From NCBI GenBank assembly GCA_964020085.1, contig OZ026597.1, forward strand, positions 6,331,394-6,395,393: a DNA stretch of 64,000 nucleotides, read 5' to 3'. The notes beneath the pieces were generated by a model. The model saw only the letters and a list, made by a program, of their open reading frames with translations, did not search any database and was not told the origin of the DNA. Below are positions 35,931 to 48,257 of this stretch, in pieces (positions within the stretch are counted from its first letter, which is position 1; each line of letters begins with the position of its first letter). The position numbers and the translations under genes were made by a program. Source of the DNA: Micromussa lordhowensis (taxonomy: Eukaryota > Cnidaria > Anthozoa > Scleractinia > Lobophylliidae).

Positions 35931-37039
35931 GGGGGGGACTCCCATGTAAAAAGGACAGGGGGGTGCTCATCGAAATTTTTGAAAAAAACCTGAGAAGTTC
36001 CAAAATCCTTTTTTAGGGGCGTGGCTTGGAATTGTTTCACCCCTAGGGGGTACCAATTCTAAAACAACACATGTACTTTCAAATCGTTCTTGGTTTTGAC
36101 TTTGAGGACGTTCGCGTATTCTACTCGATAGGTTTTCTTCAAACTTCTAATGCCGGCAGACAATGAATTACTTGTTTCAGAACTGAAAAAAGATGTGGGT
36201 CACCTACTTCGTTTCAGAGATAAAGCATGTGGAAAACAAGTCTGATTTTGAAAAATAGGCGCCTGTAAATCAGCATGGTCTCCAGGTTTTTTAGCATAAA
36301 ATATCAAAATGAATCAACGGAGACAAACCGTTCTAGCAATCTTTTGTTTAAGTGCGGGAATCTGTTGCGTTAATAGTTCCAAATGTTGCCAATGTTTTAA
36401 CAAAACCTTTAAGAGGCATTTGAAACTGCCGCACGGATAAACGAAGAGCTAAAAAGAATGGAATTTGATGGTGCATTTTGTAAAAAAATGTAATAGATAC
36501 TGCTTGCAGTGTTGCGATCGTTGATAGACATTCTCTTAAACGTTTTTTTGTAATCCGATTAAAATATTTTTTCTTTACTTAATTCTTGGTTGCAATATAA
36601 AAGTTCGTTATTGATCGCACTACAACCCCTCGCTTGTTGTCGTTTCATTGAGTTTTTAAATCAACGACAAGTTAGCGCGAGAAAATTGTTTTCTCTCGTT
36701 AATAGCGGCACTGTCCAAAATTGAGCGCCATGACTCCAAGAAAAGCCTCTCGTGGTAGTTGTTAACACCATGTTCGAGGATGTGGACGTGTCGTGGGTGG
36801 ATGTTGTGATCATTGTTGATTCGTTGTGATCATTGTTGTGATCATTTTTGTAATCTGATTAAAATACTTTTTCTTTACTTAATTCTTGGTTGCAATATAA
36901 AAGTTCGTTATTGATCGCACTGCAACCCCTCGCTTGTTGTCGTTTCATTGAGTTTTTAAATCAACGGCAAGTTAGCGCGAGAAAATTGTTTTCTCTCGTT
37001 AATAGCGGCACTGTCCAAAATTGAGCGCCATGACTCCAA
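35931..37039. repeat. Inserted DNA with a 300-bp tandem duplication
   Basis: Between the short GC-rich repeat (35935) and the Penelope relic this copy has extra DNA that is absent near 14815. A unit of about 300 bases is repeated: TTTTTTGTAATCCGATTAAA (36544) to GATTCG, again from TTTTTGTAATCTGATTAAA (36845) to about 37125. Each unit contains the start of the Penelope relic (GGTAGTTGTTAACACCATG). A shorter GTGATCATTGTTGTGATCAT run marks the junction. No gene. Confidence 0.7.
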
Positions 37040-37565
37040 GAAAAGCCTCTCGTGGTAGTTGTTAACACCATGTTCGAGGATGTGGGCGTGTCGTGGGTGG
37101 ATGTTATGATCATTGTTGATTCGCTGTTGCTCGTGCGGCCTGGATCATGCTCGGCCCCGCGCGATTTTCACAATCGCTCGCTTTCCCCGACGTAGATGAA
37201 TGCACAGTCATGGCAGCTCACTTTGTAGACGATCCCTTGGACCCAGTTATTCGTTGGTCGTTCCTTTGACTTCTTAAATATCTGGGTCAATGTTCATACC
37301 GTACTAAAGGCTGGCAGAACGCGAAATTTCCGGAGGACGTGGCCCTCGCGATTGGACGCACCGCCGTTCACATAAGGAAGGACCGAAAACCCAAAGGCCT
37401 CTCCTGTGACTGTCTGGGTCCGGTCTTGCTGCTAAGGCACTTCCTCAACAGACTACCAGGATAGCCATTCGCTGTTAAATCTTTCAGAACGCGTTCCCGC
37501 TCATTGGTTCTTAGTTCAGGACGCGAAGGGAGGAGGTTTGCTTTGTTGAGGAGTGTTCTCAACAC
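37040..37565 (-). pseudogene. Penelope-like relic, copy 2
   Basis: Segmental duplicate of 14719-15443. The minus strand keeps LRTLLNKANLLPSRPELRT, NGYPGSLLRKC and, out of frame, the GIY-YIG-like part. It also has an extra triplet near 37363. Dead. Confidence 0.75.
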
Positions 37566-37869
37566 AGCTTGCTTATGTTGCTTATTTTTTTTCTTTTGTT
37601 TTTCTTTTTTTTTCTTTTTTTTTTTAATAATTTTAATTTACAAAGAACAATTCTCCACAAACAGTGTTTACAGTGCAGGTGTCATTACGCTACTTTACTT
37701 ACATAACCATTCTTACTTTACTTACAATACGGGTTACTTATACAGAAAATACAATTACTCAATTACTTACAATACGAGCTACTTACACTACTAACAATAC
37801 AGTACTTAAACGTTACTTGCTAAGCATACAGTTACTTACAATTACTTACACTATATATTGACTTTGAGG
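37566..37869. repeat. T-rich run and ACTTAC minisatellite, copy 2
   Basis: Same arrangement as 15359-15660, with a shorter T-rich run. No coding content. Confidence 0.6.
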
Positions 37870-38705
37870 AGGGAGGTCATACCTAATGAGATGGCGAGGC
37901 TATTTAACTTGCTTGAATAAATATAATCTGATGGCGCATAAATAAGGCGGTGTAATTGAATTTCCGAATTATTGTTGTGTCTAAGGAGCTTACAGTGATG
38001 CCGAACAAGATCTCTTCTGTAGTAGGAGAAATTTGGCACTCATTAACTTGGTTAAACCAGTCCAAAACATTTTGGGTAAACAATTTGGTAAACGCACATT
38101 CGATAAAAGAGTGCTCAACTGAATCTTTATCTCCGCAGTATAAACCTGAGATTTATCGTCCGTTTTTATACCAAATCTGAATAATTCTTTCTTAGTTACT
38201 ATCGTTCAATGCATTAATTTAAATTGAAACTCCTTTAGTTTAGTTTCCTTACAGATATTTTTCAGTGATTTAAAGATCTTAGTCCACACGTCTTTATTTA
38301 AAGAGAGGTTTTCGCTCCAGCGTTTAGGACCTGTTTGATCTTCGGTGTGAATCTTGACGTTAAACAAGTTATAGAAGTCCTTTGACTTAGCCTTGCACAG
38401 ATTAATTTGTGTCGATTCGTTGAGAGAAAAGATGTTATCATTTTGGGTAAAGAATTATCTATTGACGGTGTCGAAGCATTTGGCTAGAAACCGTAAGCGT
38501 TTCGGAATAGCACTAACAACTTGATAATACTGTAAAAAATTGGATTCACAGGAATATTTATCACGGAATTCCTGGAATGTTAAAACATTGCCAGTTTCAT
38601 TTAATAGCTCATTAATCGATACAATACCCTTTCTAAACCATTCACTAAGGAAGATGGGTTTCCCGTCCACCAATATATCTTTGTTATTAAACAATATTAA
38701 CTCCT
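37870..38705 (-). pseudogene. LINE ORF2 C-terminal relic, copy 2
   Basis: Paralogue of 15660-16540. It retains the segment deleted in copy 1 (near 38240) but carries its own lesions: about five extra bases inside the zinc knuckle (38145-38151) and a deletion near 38457 that breaks the frame after SIPKR/DTVNR. Different lesions in the two copies mean that both decayed after duplication or from different starting states. Confidence 0.75.
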
Positions 38706-40141
38706 GTTTTTGATCGTATGTTGCTTATGTTTCCTTATGTTGCCCTATAAATGTTCATTTTATTTCTTAACGTGTGAATTTGCTTGCGCAGTAAGGATGC
38801 GCAGAAACAATTAGCGTGAATGTGCTTAACGCACTGCAAAAGCTCCCGCTGTGAAGCTTTTGAGGCTGAACTCCCTAGGAAACCAAAACCACTTTTTAAC
38901 CCCTAAAATGGTACAATAAGCACCCCCGTCCTTTTTATATAAGAGCCCCTCTCGGGGGGGGGGGGGAGGGAGAGGGGGGAGGGGTTGTTGGGGGAACCGT
39001 CACAAGACCATTACTTTCTGGTACTTATTTGCAGGTCATGTGGTGGGCACTCGGTAATGAAAAGAAAGAAGAACTTTTCGGAATTATAATGATCATTATG
39101 AATAAATGCATGCTTTCTTCCTTGTCATTGGTTTAAAGCCCACTACATGGCCTGCAAATAACTGCCTCGGCAATCGCATTTTGAAACAATTATTGAATAC
39201 GCGAGTTATCGCAAAATGTGGTGATTTGTCAATCTTGCCAAACAATTATCTGCTTCAGACTTCAGGTTTGGCAAATAACCCAAATAGTAATAATAGCAAA
39301 TCTCTTGGTGCCTGAAAAAATGTCTTGTCAGTCTGGTGATGCAAATTGTCGAATTATGGGTTGCTTTCTAGAAAAAAAATATATAACAATTATTCCATGA
39401 GCCCGAGTTGGATATGAAGTGATAAAATAACCAACGAGCGCGTAGCGCGAGTTGGTTATAATCACTTCATACCCAACAAGGGCTCATGGAATAATTGTTT
39501 TAGTAAATTCTCAAGCCGGGTTTGCCGCTGATTTTTATTTCGGCCATTATAGAGGGCTGAAGTTAGAAACGCCGCGAGGAAAATTTTTAAACTTGGCGCA
39601 CTATTTTCCGTATGACGAAAAACTCCTACTATTGGCTCATATTCGGAGGTTTTTAGCCGATCAAAGAGCTAGAAATGCAATAGTCGGAGCTGAGAATTTA
39701 CTAAAAGATAATATACCATGTTGAAAGAAACTGAATCAAGAGCGAGAATGGGTCCTAGTGTTCAATTTTATTGAAAACGCAAATAGTTCCAAGCAACACA
39801 ACACTACATCTTTACATAAACAATGTCTGATGAAGACAAACCAGGCTCACAAAATACTAAGCTTATGCTATTTACAATGCTGAATAATAAAAACCTTCTT
39901 TCCTAACACCTGAATTGTTTTTCAAACATTTGTAATTACCTGGGGACTATGCCAGTCACCTGGTGGTAGTGTCCGATGTTTTTTTGGAGGAGGGGTGGCC
40001 AGAACCTTATTTACAACACATAACAGACCCCATTGATTTCGTATCAGTTGACAACTAGACCCTGTTTATTTCGCATCAGTCGGCGTCTGAAGAAAAGCTT
40101 TGACCTGGTTTGACTGTCTGTGGTTTGGTTAGGCCTGTAAT
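38706..40141. other. Repeat DNA after LINE relic, copy 2
   Basis: Contains the short GC-rich repeat in reverse (38920-38960), a G run (38952-38990), a foldback (39205-39290) and an inverted repeat around 39405-39490 (CCCGAGTTGGATATGAAGTG / CACTTCATACCCAACAAGGG). 39480-40140 is colinear with 16520-17180. An open stretch at 39452-39724 (GHYRGLKLETPRGKFLNLAH) may be a transposon fragment but is not recognised. Confidence 0.5.
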
Positions 40142-41033
40142 GAGCGTTTACCATTTGAATGGAATTTTCGGTAGCTTTTTCTGGACAAATGGAACTGCAC
40201 GTTTTTTTCCACTAAGGAAACAAAATAGATTGAACCGTATCATTTGATCGGGATTTTCAGATGCCAGTGGGCCGGGGTCTGGGTTCATATCATGTCAACA
40301 AGAAACATGGTGGCTGAACTTCCTGTCGTGCTAGACTTTTATCGGACGGCTTAGAAAATTGTTTGTTTTTGGAGAAGATGACAATTTCTTCTTTCGGCTG
40401 CTGCCGCATCCACATATCGTCCGAGAAACCAGCAAATCAGCATCCACATTTTTCCCACGATGTAGCTCAGACGGAAGCACGCCGGAATCCCGAATCATGT
40501 AGAGGGTTGTCCAATACTCCGACAAATTTATGCACACCATTGTATTGTATTATATCCACATAACAATAGATTAACAATACAATACAATTGAGAACGACGC
40601 AATACAATAGAATACAATACAATGCTATGCATAAATTTGTCGGAGTATTGGACAAGTATGATCATGTAAGTAAAAGAAAAACACCGACCACAAAACGTAA
40701 TTCGTTTTCACCTGCAGGGTTACTGTTGTGTTCTGAAACGTCCGCCAACACTACCGACAAGCAAAGACTCACGTTGTAACGATAAACGTTTCGGAAATCT
40801 GCCGCCATCTTTCAGATCTTTAGCATTCTTACTCGGAAGTGTTACCGTGAAGAGCCTGGCACTGTAAGAGTGGACAAATGGTACAGAAATTTTCGGGCAT
40901 TCCGGTAAAAGCGAGAAAAAGGAAATACCTCGAAAGGTATTACCTTTTTTCCGAAAATTTTCTACCGGGATGAACCGTTCCATTTGAATTCACTCCGGAA
41001 TTACCGAAAATTCCATTCAAATGGTAAGCGCTC
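40142..41033. mobile_element. TIR element of 892 bp with nested hairpin
   Basis: Ends GAGCGTTTACCATTTGAATG and CATTCAAATGGTAAGCGCTC are inverted repeats of about 32 bases. The first segmental copy (near 17180) has only six bases, GAAAAC, in its place. No clear target duplication. Inside, 40507-40653 is a second inverted repeat (TTGTCCAATACTCCGACAAA and complement) around CAATACAATAC repeats. No transposase. Confidence 0.8.
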
Positions 41034-41820
41034 CAAGTCTTCTTATTTAGGTCTTAGGTTTTAGGTCATAGGTCTTGTTGAAGACATACCCTCCTGCGCA
41101 ACAAATTTTTTGACCACCCAGATTCTGGGTGGTCACGTGACCAGCCGCAACCAGGTTCTTTCTCCCAAAGACAAAGGGAGGCAAAGGAGATAGATCTGGT
41201 TGTTTACCATTTACATGGAGAAACCGGTTGGTCGATGGTTTGTGCAAATGGAAAGCAAAATTCCCATATTGGAAATTTCCGTTAACAGACCCAACTTACC
41301 GAAAGAGCCTAGGACGAGTTTGGACATCTTCAAAATGGCGACTGAGCTCGTCTTATTGAGCGAGGCTCTAGATGCCTCAATTGACGAGGAACTACTTCTC
41401 GATCATGAGGAAGACGAGCTTGCACACTGGTAAATAGATTTAGTACTCTCCGCACCAGCCATGTTGACGCATCTCACGTCACGGAGATCAAAAAATTGGC
41501 GTATGGCCTGGAACTGGTTTCGAATGGCAAATGGTAAGCATATTCCGTTCGGATACTCTGTTTGGGAATTTTGGACTACCTCTCGAGACGTTCCGTTTAT
41601 TTTGGAAAATTTCCGTTCGGGCAAACCAAAACGGTCTTACCATTTACATCCCAACCGAAATTTCCGGAATGGTAAACAACAAGAGAGAGAGAGTCTGCAC
41701 AGCATCCGCGCTTACAGTCAAACGTTAGAGACTGGGTTCAAATGTAATCTCTGTAATGGCGGCTTCCATCTGATCAGCATTTCTAAAGGTAGGAAACGGA
41801 TAGTTTAAGAATGCTTTTCT
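41034..41820. other. Second copy of the 17.2-17.99 kb segment
   Basis: Colinear with copy 1, including the ATGGCGACTGAGCTCG mini-frame (41335-41430, identical peptide end DEELLLDHEEDELAHW) and the CTCTGTAATGGCGGCTTCC motif (41745). A 20-base stretch of copy 1 (TGGGGTGGCGTG region) is missing. Function not recognised. Confidence 0.4.
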
Positions 41821-42840
41821 TCATGGCAAGCTAATCTTAATGATACGGGGTCAGCTCTCTTGGTCTCCCGAAATAAAGAGAAGCATAGAATGGCGGAGAC
41901 ACGCCACATTTGAAGCACTTTGTTGGCTTTTTTGTGTGATGGAAAAGCCGAAAATAACGATCACACAACTGTAGAAATCGTGGAGAAATAGCGTTTTTTT
42001 GGGTAAAACAACGGAGTCATTCACATAAAATACAGTGAAAAACAGATTTACTTTAAGAAAGTGCCTTTGGAAGATCAAAAACAGTGAATTCTCTTCGTCC
42101 GTTCGCCAGTGATTTATTAAGAATTCGCCTCTAATTAACTAAAGTTGTAAATCTGACGCCTGCGATCATCGAGCTATCTGTTTCTATTTATATGAGAATG
42201 CTGAGAACGAAAGCAAATCTCGTAAGAGGTGATTTTGCTTAGCCTGCGAACACAGGCGGATTTTGGTCTAGATACTGAAAATTATATGGATTTATAACCA
42301 TTATGATTGTGCAAACAAAATGCAAATTGAACAATGCTGAGTGATCGTGAAACTGTTCTATATTCAGAGCAAAGGAATTCGAAACAAATAGAACATGAAA
42401 AATGGCAAAGAGAGATTTCACCTGAATATCGATGTTAGAAAGTAGAAGGAAGACTCCTACTGTAGCTGAATGCAATAAAAACCAAATTTGCGTTCAGTAG
42501 TAGCTAATATTCACCTTGTGGAATCCCTTTTTGATAACTGGCTGAAAAATAACCATATTACTGTAGATATAACTGTATTTTGTTTTGGGGCCGGCCTGGA
42601 TTACATTCGACTCCTTTGCCAAGTAAAAGCGGGGACGTGTACAACAAATATAATATAGGCCCCAGCATGGATCCTTGGGGAATGTTACATTACAGGCTCT
42701 TGCTACATGATGTGGTTCCCTTTACATTGAATCTCAAGATAGGACTGAAACAAGCTCAGCTTTCCTGTTAATACTGAAGTAAGAAGAAAGAAAACAGCAT
42801 TTTGTGAAGGTGGTTGTTAGTAGAGCTGTCCGCCTGCAAC
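41821..42840 (-). pseudogene. Decayed non-LTR RT block, copy 2
   Basis: Colinear with 18000-19070; the RT motif B stretch (42600-42730) carries the same internal loss as copy 1, so the damage predates the 22 kb duplication. Followed by an (ATT)n run at 42866-42893. Confidence 0.65.
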
Positions 42841-43005
42841 AGTGTCCATTGATAGTGTTCACTGCATTATTATTATTATTATTATTATTATTATCATAAA
42901 AGTTACAATTTCCTTGATTGTGATTGGTTTAAAAAACTCCTATTTTCCAGTAATTCACTTGCCAAGTTGTATCGGGCAGTTTGTTATCGGACAGTTTGTT
43001 ATTGG

Positions 43006-43823
43006 CATAGGCGTACGAGCCGGGGGGGTGAGGGGGGCTGCAGCCCCCCCAGTTACAGAAATTTTTCGGGCAAAACGCTGATGATTCGGGCAAAAGTACT
43101 CGGGAGAAAACTCTCTGAAAGGCTGTCAAAGCCAGACTTGAAGGCTACTTTCTCTGATGTTTGCCTTGTCAAGACGGAGTTAAGGTCAAATGATCGAACG
43201 ATCCAGATAGTTTGTTTTGTGAAAGCCATGTATCGTTTACATGTGTTTCGTAGAAATCCACGAGATGGATGTTACTTCCATGAACAAAAGAATGACATAA
43301 TCAAAACAAACAAAGACCTAGACGTTTTTGTGGTGGCTTTGAAAAGAGCCGTTTTCAGCGGATTCACAATGAGCTGTTTTAAAATTTTCTTGAACTTCAT
43401 GTAGAAAAAAGAATTTAATGTTTCTTTTATAGCTTTTTGATTTTACTAGGCAATCGATCGAAGTCATAGACTATGCGAGGTTTCAAAATAACTACAGTTT
43501 AATTCCGATCTCTCAATTTTTTCGAACCACCCGATAACTCGAAACGTAAGTCGTTTCCCTCTCCTCAGTCGAACATTGTAGTTACCCCAGATTTCTCGAA
43601 ATATCCGATTTTTCGCACCAATTTTCGTTTCCTTTGGAGGTTCCAAAAATAGGGAATGAAAATACGTTCATTACACGTCAGAAATGTGAACGTTTTGTTT
43701 TTACTGCGGTTTGAGTGCGTTTGTACACTGACACATGCTTTCGGGCATTGTGTAAATTTTTTTCGGGCAATAAGGTCACCACCCCCCCCCCCCCCCAGGT
43801 CCAAAGGTGCCCGTACGCCTATG
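43006..43823. mobile_element. hAT-type element, 818 bp, with GC-rich subterminal hairpin
   Basis: Ends CATAGGCGTACG and CGTACGCCTATG are perfect inverted repeats, and GTTATTGG is duplicated at 42998-43005 and 43824-43831. The paralogous locus has one GTTATTGG (19235-19242) and no insert. Just inside the left end GGGGGGCTGCAGCCCCCC is self-complementary. The interior holds a + strand open stretch (about 43080-43404, LGRKLSERLSKPDLKATFSD) that could be a remnant of a gene but matches no domain I recognise. No intact transposase. Confidence 0.88.
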
Positions 43824-43831
43824 GTTATTGG

Positions 43832-43931
43832 ACAGTTTGTTATCGGACAGTTTGTTATCGTACAGTTTGTTATGGACAGTTCAATAAGCCAATCACATTC
43901 TTGAAAAGTTTGTTTTTTAAATCAACCAGTC

Positions 43932-43963
<32 letters not shown>

Positions 43964-46500
43964 TCAAATTGAGAGCGACATGAAACAGTTTGTCAGTCTT
44001 TTGATGCAAATTTTCCCTTTCTTTTATAACTTAGCTATTCTTTTTTTCTCAGAAATTGTACTTTTTATGATAAATTGGTAATACTTTAAGACTTTGGGTT
44101 GTCTAATTCGGTCTGTAATCACTCATTATAAACAAATCGGACTACAGATGCACAATGGTCCGATTTTGTTATCACTTGTATGATTAAAGACCGAACTGGA
44201 CTCCACTCAGTCCTATTACCATTACTTATTACTGTTATTATTAATTATCTTCAGAACCTTATAAGACGTTTTACTGAGTAAAAACATACAAAATAATTTG
44301 AGGTAAAACTCTGTTAAAACTGGCACTAAATGCTTTATTGAAATCATCATAGTGTCGGCAAAAATCAGAGTGTTCTTATAACTTTGGTTTGAATGAAGAT
44401 TACAAAGAACACCAATTCCAGGGCTCTTAAATACATGTGCGAATGAACCTAGATTTTCCATTCTGACAACTAATATTTGAAATTCAGTCCCCAAATTGGC
44501 AACTTTTGTGCTGTAAGAGATTAAAGTAAAGGTAGACTGGAAATCAGTATAACCATTAAGACTTCTGGTGTGTTATTTCACAAACTTGGCACAAATTCTA
44601 TTGAAACTCTACGAAGTGAAATGTGAAGTAGCTGCCATCTTGAATTTTCTGGTTAAATAATACAGCTACTCTGTGTATTGTCGTTGAGGTGCTTCTTTCA
44701 CTACTTAGCCAATCCAAACTGCAGGAGCAAAAATTTGACCCACAAGTTTTTGGTATGCTTTTTGTGTAGTTCCTTCAGTTTTTTGTGATACATTGGCTTG
44801 AATTTGAGTTTGAAATGAGCCCTGTAAGAAAATTTGTTTTTGAAGTCAACAAAATTGGAAGTGTTTAAAAGGTAATCAAAACTGTCTGTTCAAACAGCTG
44901 ACAATCGTACTGCTTGAACATGATTGGATGAGACCACAAACAAAGTCGGCCAAACAATCTTGGTTGAAAACACTCAGGAGGCTTTGGTTGATGTCATTTC
45001 ATTGTAAATTAATAGGTTATATAATTGTACCCCTGTGATGGGAGTAAAAGAGACTAGATTCTTGTGATTAAAATCAGTGAAAAGAACTGAACATGTGGGT
45101 ATGCAAACATCAGAAAATAGTTTCCATAACTCCGACAAAGTCAGTGATTAATCTAGATCTTTTATCTTGCAAAGCTCTGAATGACTTGCCACTTCAATTT
45201 CATAACTAATGAGGACACAGATGTAATATCTAGAGACAAATTTGATTTACTAGGAGGTGATATAATTTTGCCCATTTTAAGGAGTCTCCATCCAAGCCAG
45301 GTTACCCAGCAGAGGAGCCTTGTCTCCAAATACAACAAAAATACTTGCTTCCATTTGCTTGCTTACATAGGGCAACCCACCAAACAAAGTTAGGTCACTA
45401 TGATTTATTTTGCATGCTTATGCTACACATACATAGAGAAGTAATAAATGAAAGGTGTCAATCTATTAATAAATAGTTAGTACATTTTTAAGTGACCGTC
45501 CTCGCACAGGTTAGATGTGAAAAGTGCTGAGATACAGTAGGCCCATGGCCTTCCTTGGTTCATTTTTCTTTTTTGAAGACTTGTTTTTATTTAAGTTTAC
45601 CGTTTGTTTTTTTTGTTTTGTAACATCAGTTTAGCAGGGTAAGAAAAACGTGTAAGACCAAGTAGACTGGTTATTTGATGGGTTCGCAAATCTATAAATG
45701 TAGAGGATTTGAACAAGCACGAAAGTATTTGTAATCCTTGGTTGATGCGTGGCACTTATATTCCAAACAAAATAAAAATTACTGATGGCATAGAAATATG
45801 CAAAAGTGTCAAATTGTGAAACGTTTTGGGCATAGCCCTTCTTCAGTGTGAAAACCGTTCAAATCTATAGTTTGCCAAATATTCATGCATAGTTCATGAC
45901 TAGTTACAAGTAGATTCTCATTCTCGTCCCCAGAGGCCGCGCTCCTTTTGATCAGCACCAAGAATTTCAACCTCTGGCTTGGTCTAACACCGGAAGTCCG
46001 TGATTCACGGACTTTCTCATAATTCTGACAAATCTGATTCGCTTAAAATACCAAATGAAAACTCTGTGCATTCTCAAAAATCAAACCCGGACGGAGGCCG
46101 CGATTCTTGGTAATGACCAAAAGGAGCGCGGCCTCTGGGAACAAAAATGTTAGATCCTTTATATCTTCTGTATAAATTTGTGTTTTAAGTGTGTTAGGAT
46201 GCAGTGACATCCCATACCTCCAACATTAAGGACGTTCGCGCTCATTGCTTCTATGCATCTTCACTGTGCTCAAAATTTATGTTGCAACATCACCCCTCGT
46301 CATACATCAAGAATGCATGCTAAGAAAGAAATATAAGCTAGTATAGGGCTTTGTACCGATAAATATTTCTGATATTTGTAAACTAAAATCGTCTTTTTAA
46401 AAACAGTGAAAGCTTCTTAAAAGGCATGGTCTTCAATGCGTCCTATCTTGAAAGCAAGTACAGTGACCCCCCTATTTGTTGTTATTTTGGTAAGACCAGA
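43832..46500. repeat. Block A, copy 4, and ZNF4 upstream DNA
   Basis: Very close to 19250-21780 (copy 2), as expected from the 22 kb duplication. It contains the dispersed CCCCAGAGGCCGCGCTCCTT motif (45930) and its complement-like partner (46120). The candidate 5' exon is at 46409-46455, with a stop in the tentative frame. No gene. Confidence 0.75.
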
Positions 46501-47075
46501 GCTCTATATAGTTTAAGATTCTTAATCTCAGTTTTTTATACATTGTAAAAGATTACTATGATTAATTACCGGTACATAATGGTAATAGGACTGAGTGGAG
46601 TCCAATTTGGTCTGTAATCATACGAGTGATTAACAAAATCGGACGACCGCGAAGCGGGAGTCCGATTTGTTAATCACAAGTATGATTACAGACTGAATTG
46701 GACGACAAGATGTCCTGTTACCAATTAATCAAAACTTTGACAAAATACGAGAAAGGGACAAAGCATCGATTGAGCGCTGAACGATATTAAAACGTTGTTA
46801 TGAATGCTGAAAAACCAAGCAGTTTACTCGACAAAGTGCACCGAAACAGCGTGCGCAAAATGACGTGTACTGTCCAATTACAAGCATGACGTGTGCAACT
46901 GTCCAATTAATGCTCAAATCAGGCTGCTGATAGCCAATCGCGTTCGAGAATTTTGTTATAGGTTTGATTATACATGTAATAGCATTTTCCTTATTTTTTT
47001 GTATGATTGGGTACTATCCCAGGTTACAAGGCTTTGACACGTTAATAAAGTTCTTACTTCCTTACTTACATGTAC
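46501..47075. mobile_element. Insertion with a palindromic MITE upstream of ZNF4
   Basis: Interrupts the sequence that is continuous at 21790 and 33470. Between 46580 and 46725 lies an intact member of the palindromic MITE family (GGTAATAGGACTGAGTGG ... CAAGATGTCCTGTTACC), with arms containing GGTCTGTAATCATAC. The remainder ends with CTTACTTCCTTACTTACATG. The two ends were not resolved exactly. Confidence 0.6.
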
Positions 47076-47214
47076 TTACTACATGGCAGGTTTTCAAAAA
47101 ATCTAACATGGGAACATTTTTTATGTAAACATGTTTAAAACCCATCTACTTAGGTTTCAACATAAAATTACAAAGATAAATAACTAAAATTTACTTGTTG
47201 TTTTCTTTTGGCAG

Positions 47215-48257
47215 ACAAATGCAAGCATTGCGTCCAACTCTTCTTGCAGGGAGCATGAGCAAACTCGTACAGGAATGAAGTCATTTTCATGCAAGCATTG
47301 TGAAAAGAGTTTTAGCGGCATTTCAAGTTGGAAGCGACATAAACGAACTCACACAGGAGAGAAGCCATATACCTGCAAGCATTGTAAAAAGTGCTTTAAC
47401 CAGTCATCAGATTGGAAGCAACATGAACGAATTCACACAGGCGAGAAGCCATATACATGCAAGCATTGTAAAAAGTGCTTTAGCCAGTTATCAAACTGCA
47501 AGAAACATGAACGAACTCACACAGGCGAGAAGCCATATACATGCAAGCATTGTAAAAAGTGCTTCAGCCAGTTATCAAGCTGCAAGGAACATGAACGAAC
47601 TCACACAGGCGAGAAGCCATATATATATGCAAGCATTGTAAAAAATGCTTTAGCCAGTTATCAAACTGCAAGAAACATGAACGAACTCACACAGGCGAGA
47701 AGCCATATACATGCAAGCATTGTAAAAAGTGCTTTAGCCAGTTATCAAGCTGCAAGGAACATGAACGAACTCACACAGGCGAGAAGCCATATATATGCAA
47801 GCATTGTAAAAAGTGCTTTAGCCAGTTATCAAACTGCAAGAAACATGAACGAACTCACACAGGCGAGAAGCCATATACATGCAAGCATTGTAAAAAGTGC
47901 TTTAGCCAGTTATCAAGCTGCAAGGAACATGAACGAACTCACACAGGCGAGAAGCCATATACATGCAAGCATTGTAAAAAGTCCTTTAACCAGTCATCAA
48001 ACTGCAAGAGACATGAAAAGAGACACACAAGAGCCAGCTCTTTAAAACAGATGGAACTTGATCATTGCTTAAAACCAAGAAGGGACCTTCAGGAGCCAGC
48101 TGCAACTCTTGGTGGCACAAAATCTTGTATGCTGTCTTCTTTGACGAAAGAAAATTCAAGCCAAGTTGAAAGCCCGACCTGTTAGTTTTGTCTGAAGGAA
48201 TTTAGTAGCGAGGCATGTGTCATCCAACATTACGATGAACATACGAGACAAAAGTGA
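47215..48257 (+). pseudogene. ZNF4: C2H2 zinc-finger pseudogene with homogenised finger pairs
   Basis: Same exon start as the other loci (acceptor ending at 47214). Three lesions: a 14-base deletion in the first finger gives a stop at 47256-47258 and shifts frame; two extra bases (TA) near 47620-47628 shift it again after four fingers; and the tryptophan of the C-terminal CWIC is TAG at 48183-48185. A 256-codon frame from ATG 47275 encodes only four true fingers, then reads the repeat out of frame. Between 47470 and 47950 the same two-finger unit (helix QLSNCKK, then QLSSCKE) occurs three times almost identically, period 168 bases, indicating recent expansion or conversion. The 3' flank matches ZNF2. 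Confidence 0.88.

Noticed and set aside
38952..38990. G-rich run as a quadruplex or regulatory element
   Set aside because: A homopolymer next to a dispersed GC-rich repeat; no support for function and homopolymers are prone to sequencing error.
39452..39724. 90-codon frame GHYRGLKLETPRGKFLNLAH as a LINE ORF1 piece
   Set aside because: Faint resemblance to ORF1 RNA-binding proteins only; too weak to name and its paralogue at 16.6 kb is disrupted.
47470..47950. Regular short repeats resembling a CRISPR array
   Set aside because: The period is that of zinc fingers, the spacers are not unique, and the genome is eukaryotic.
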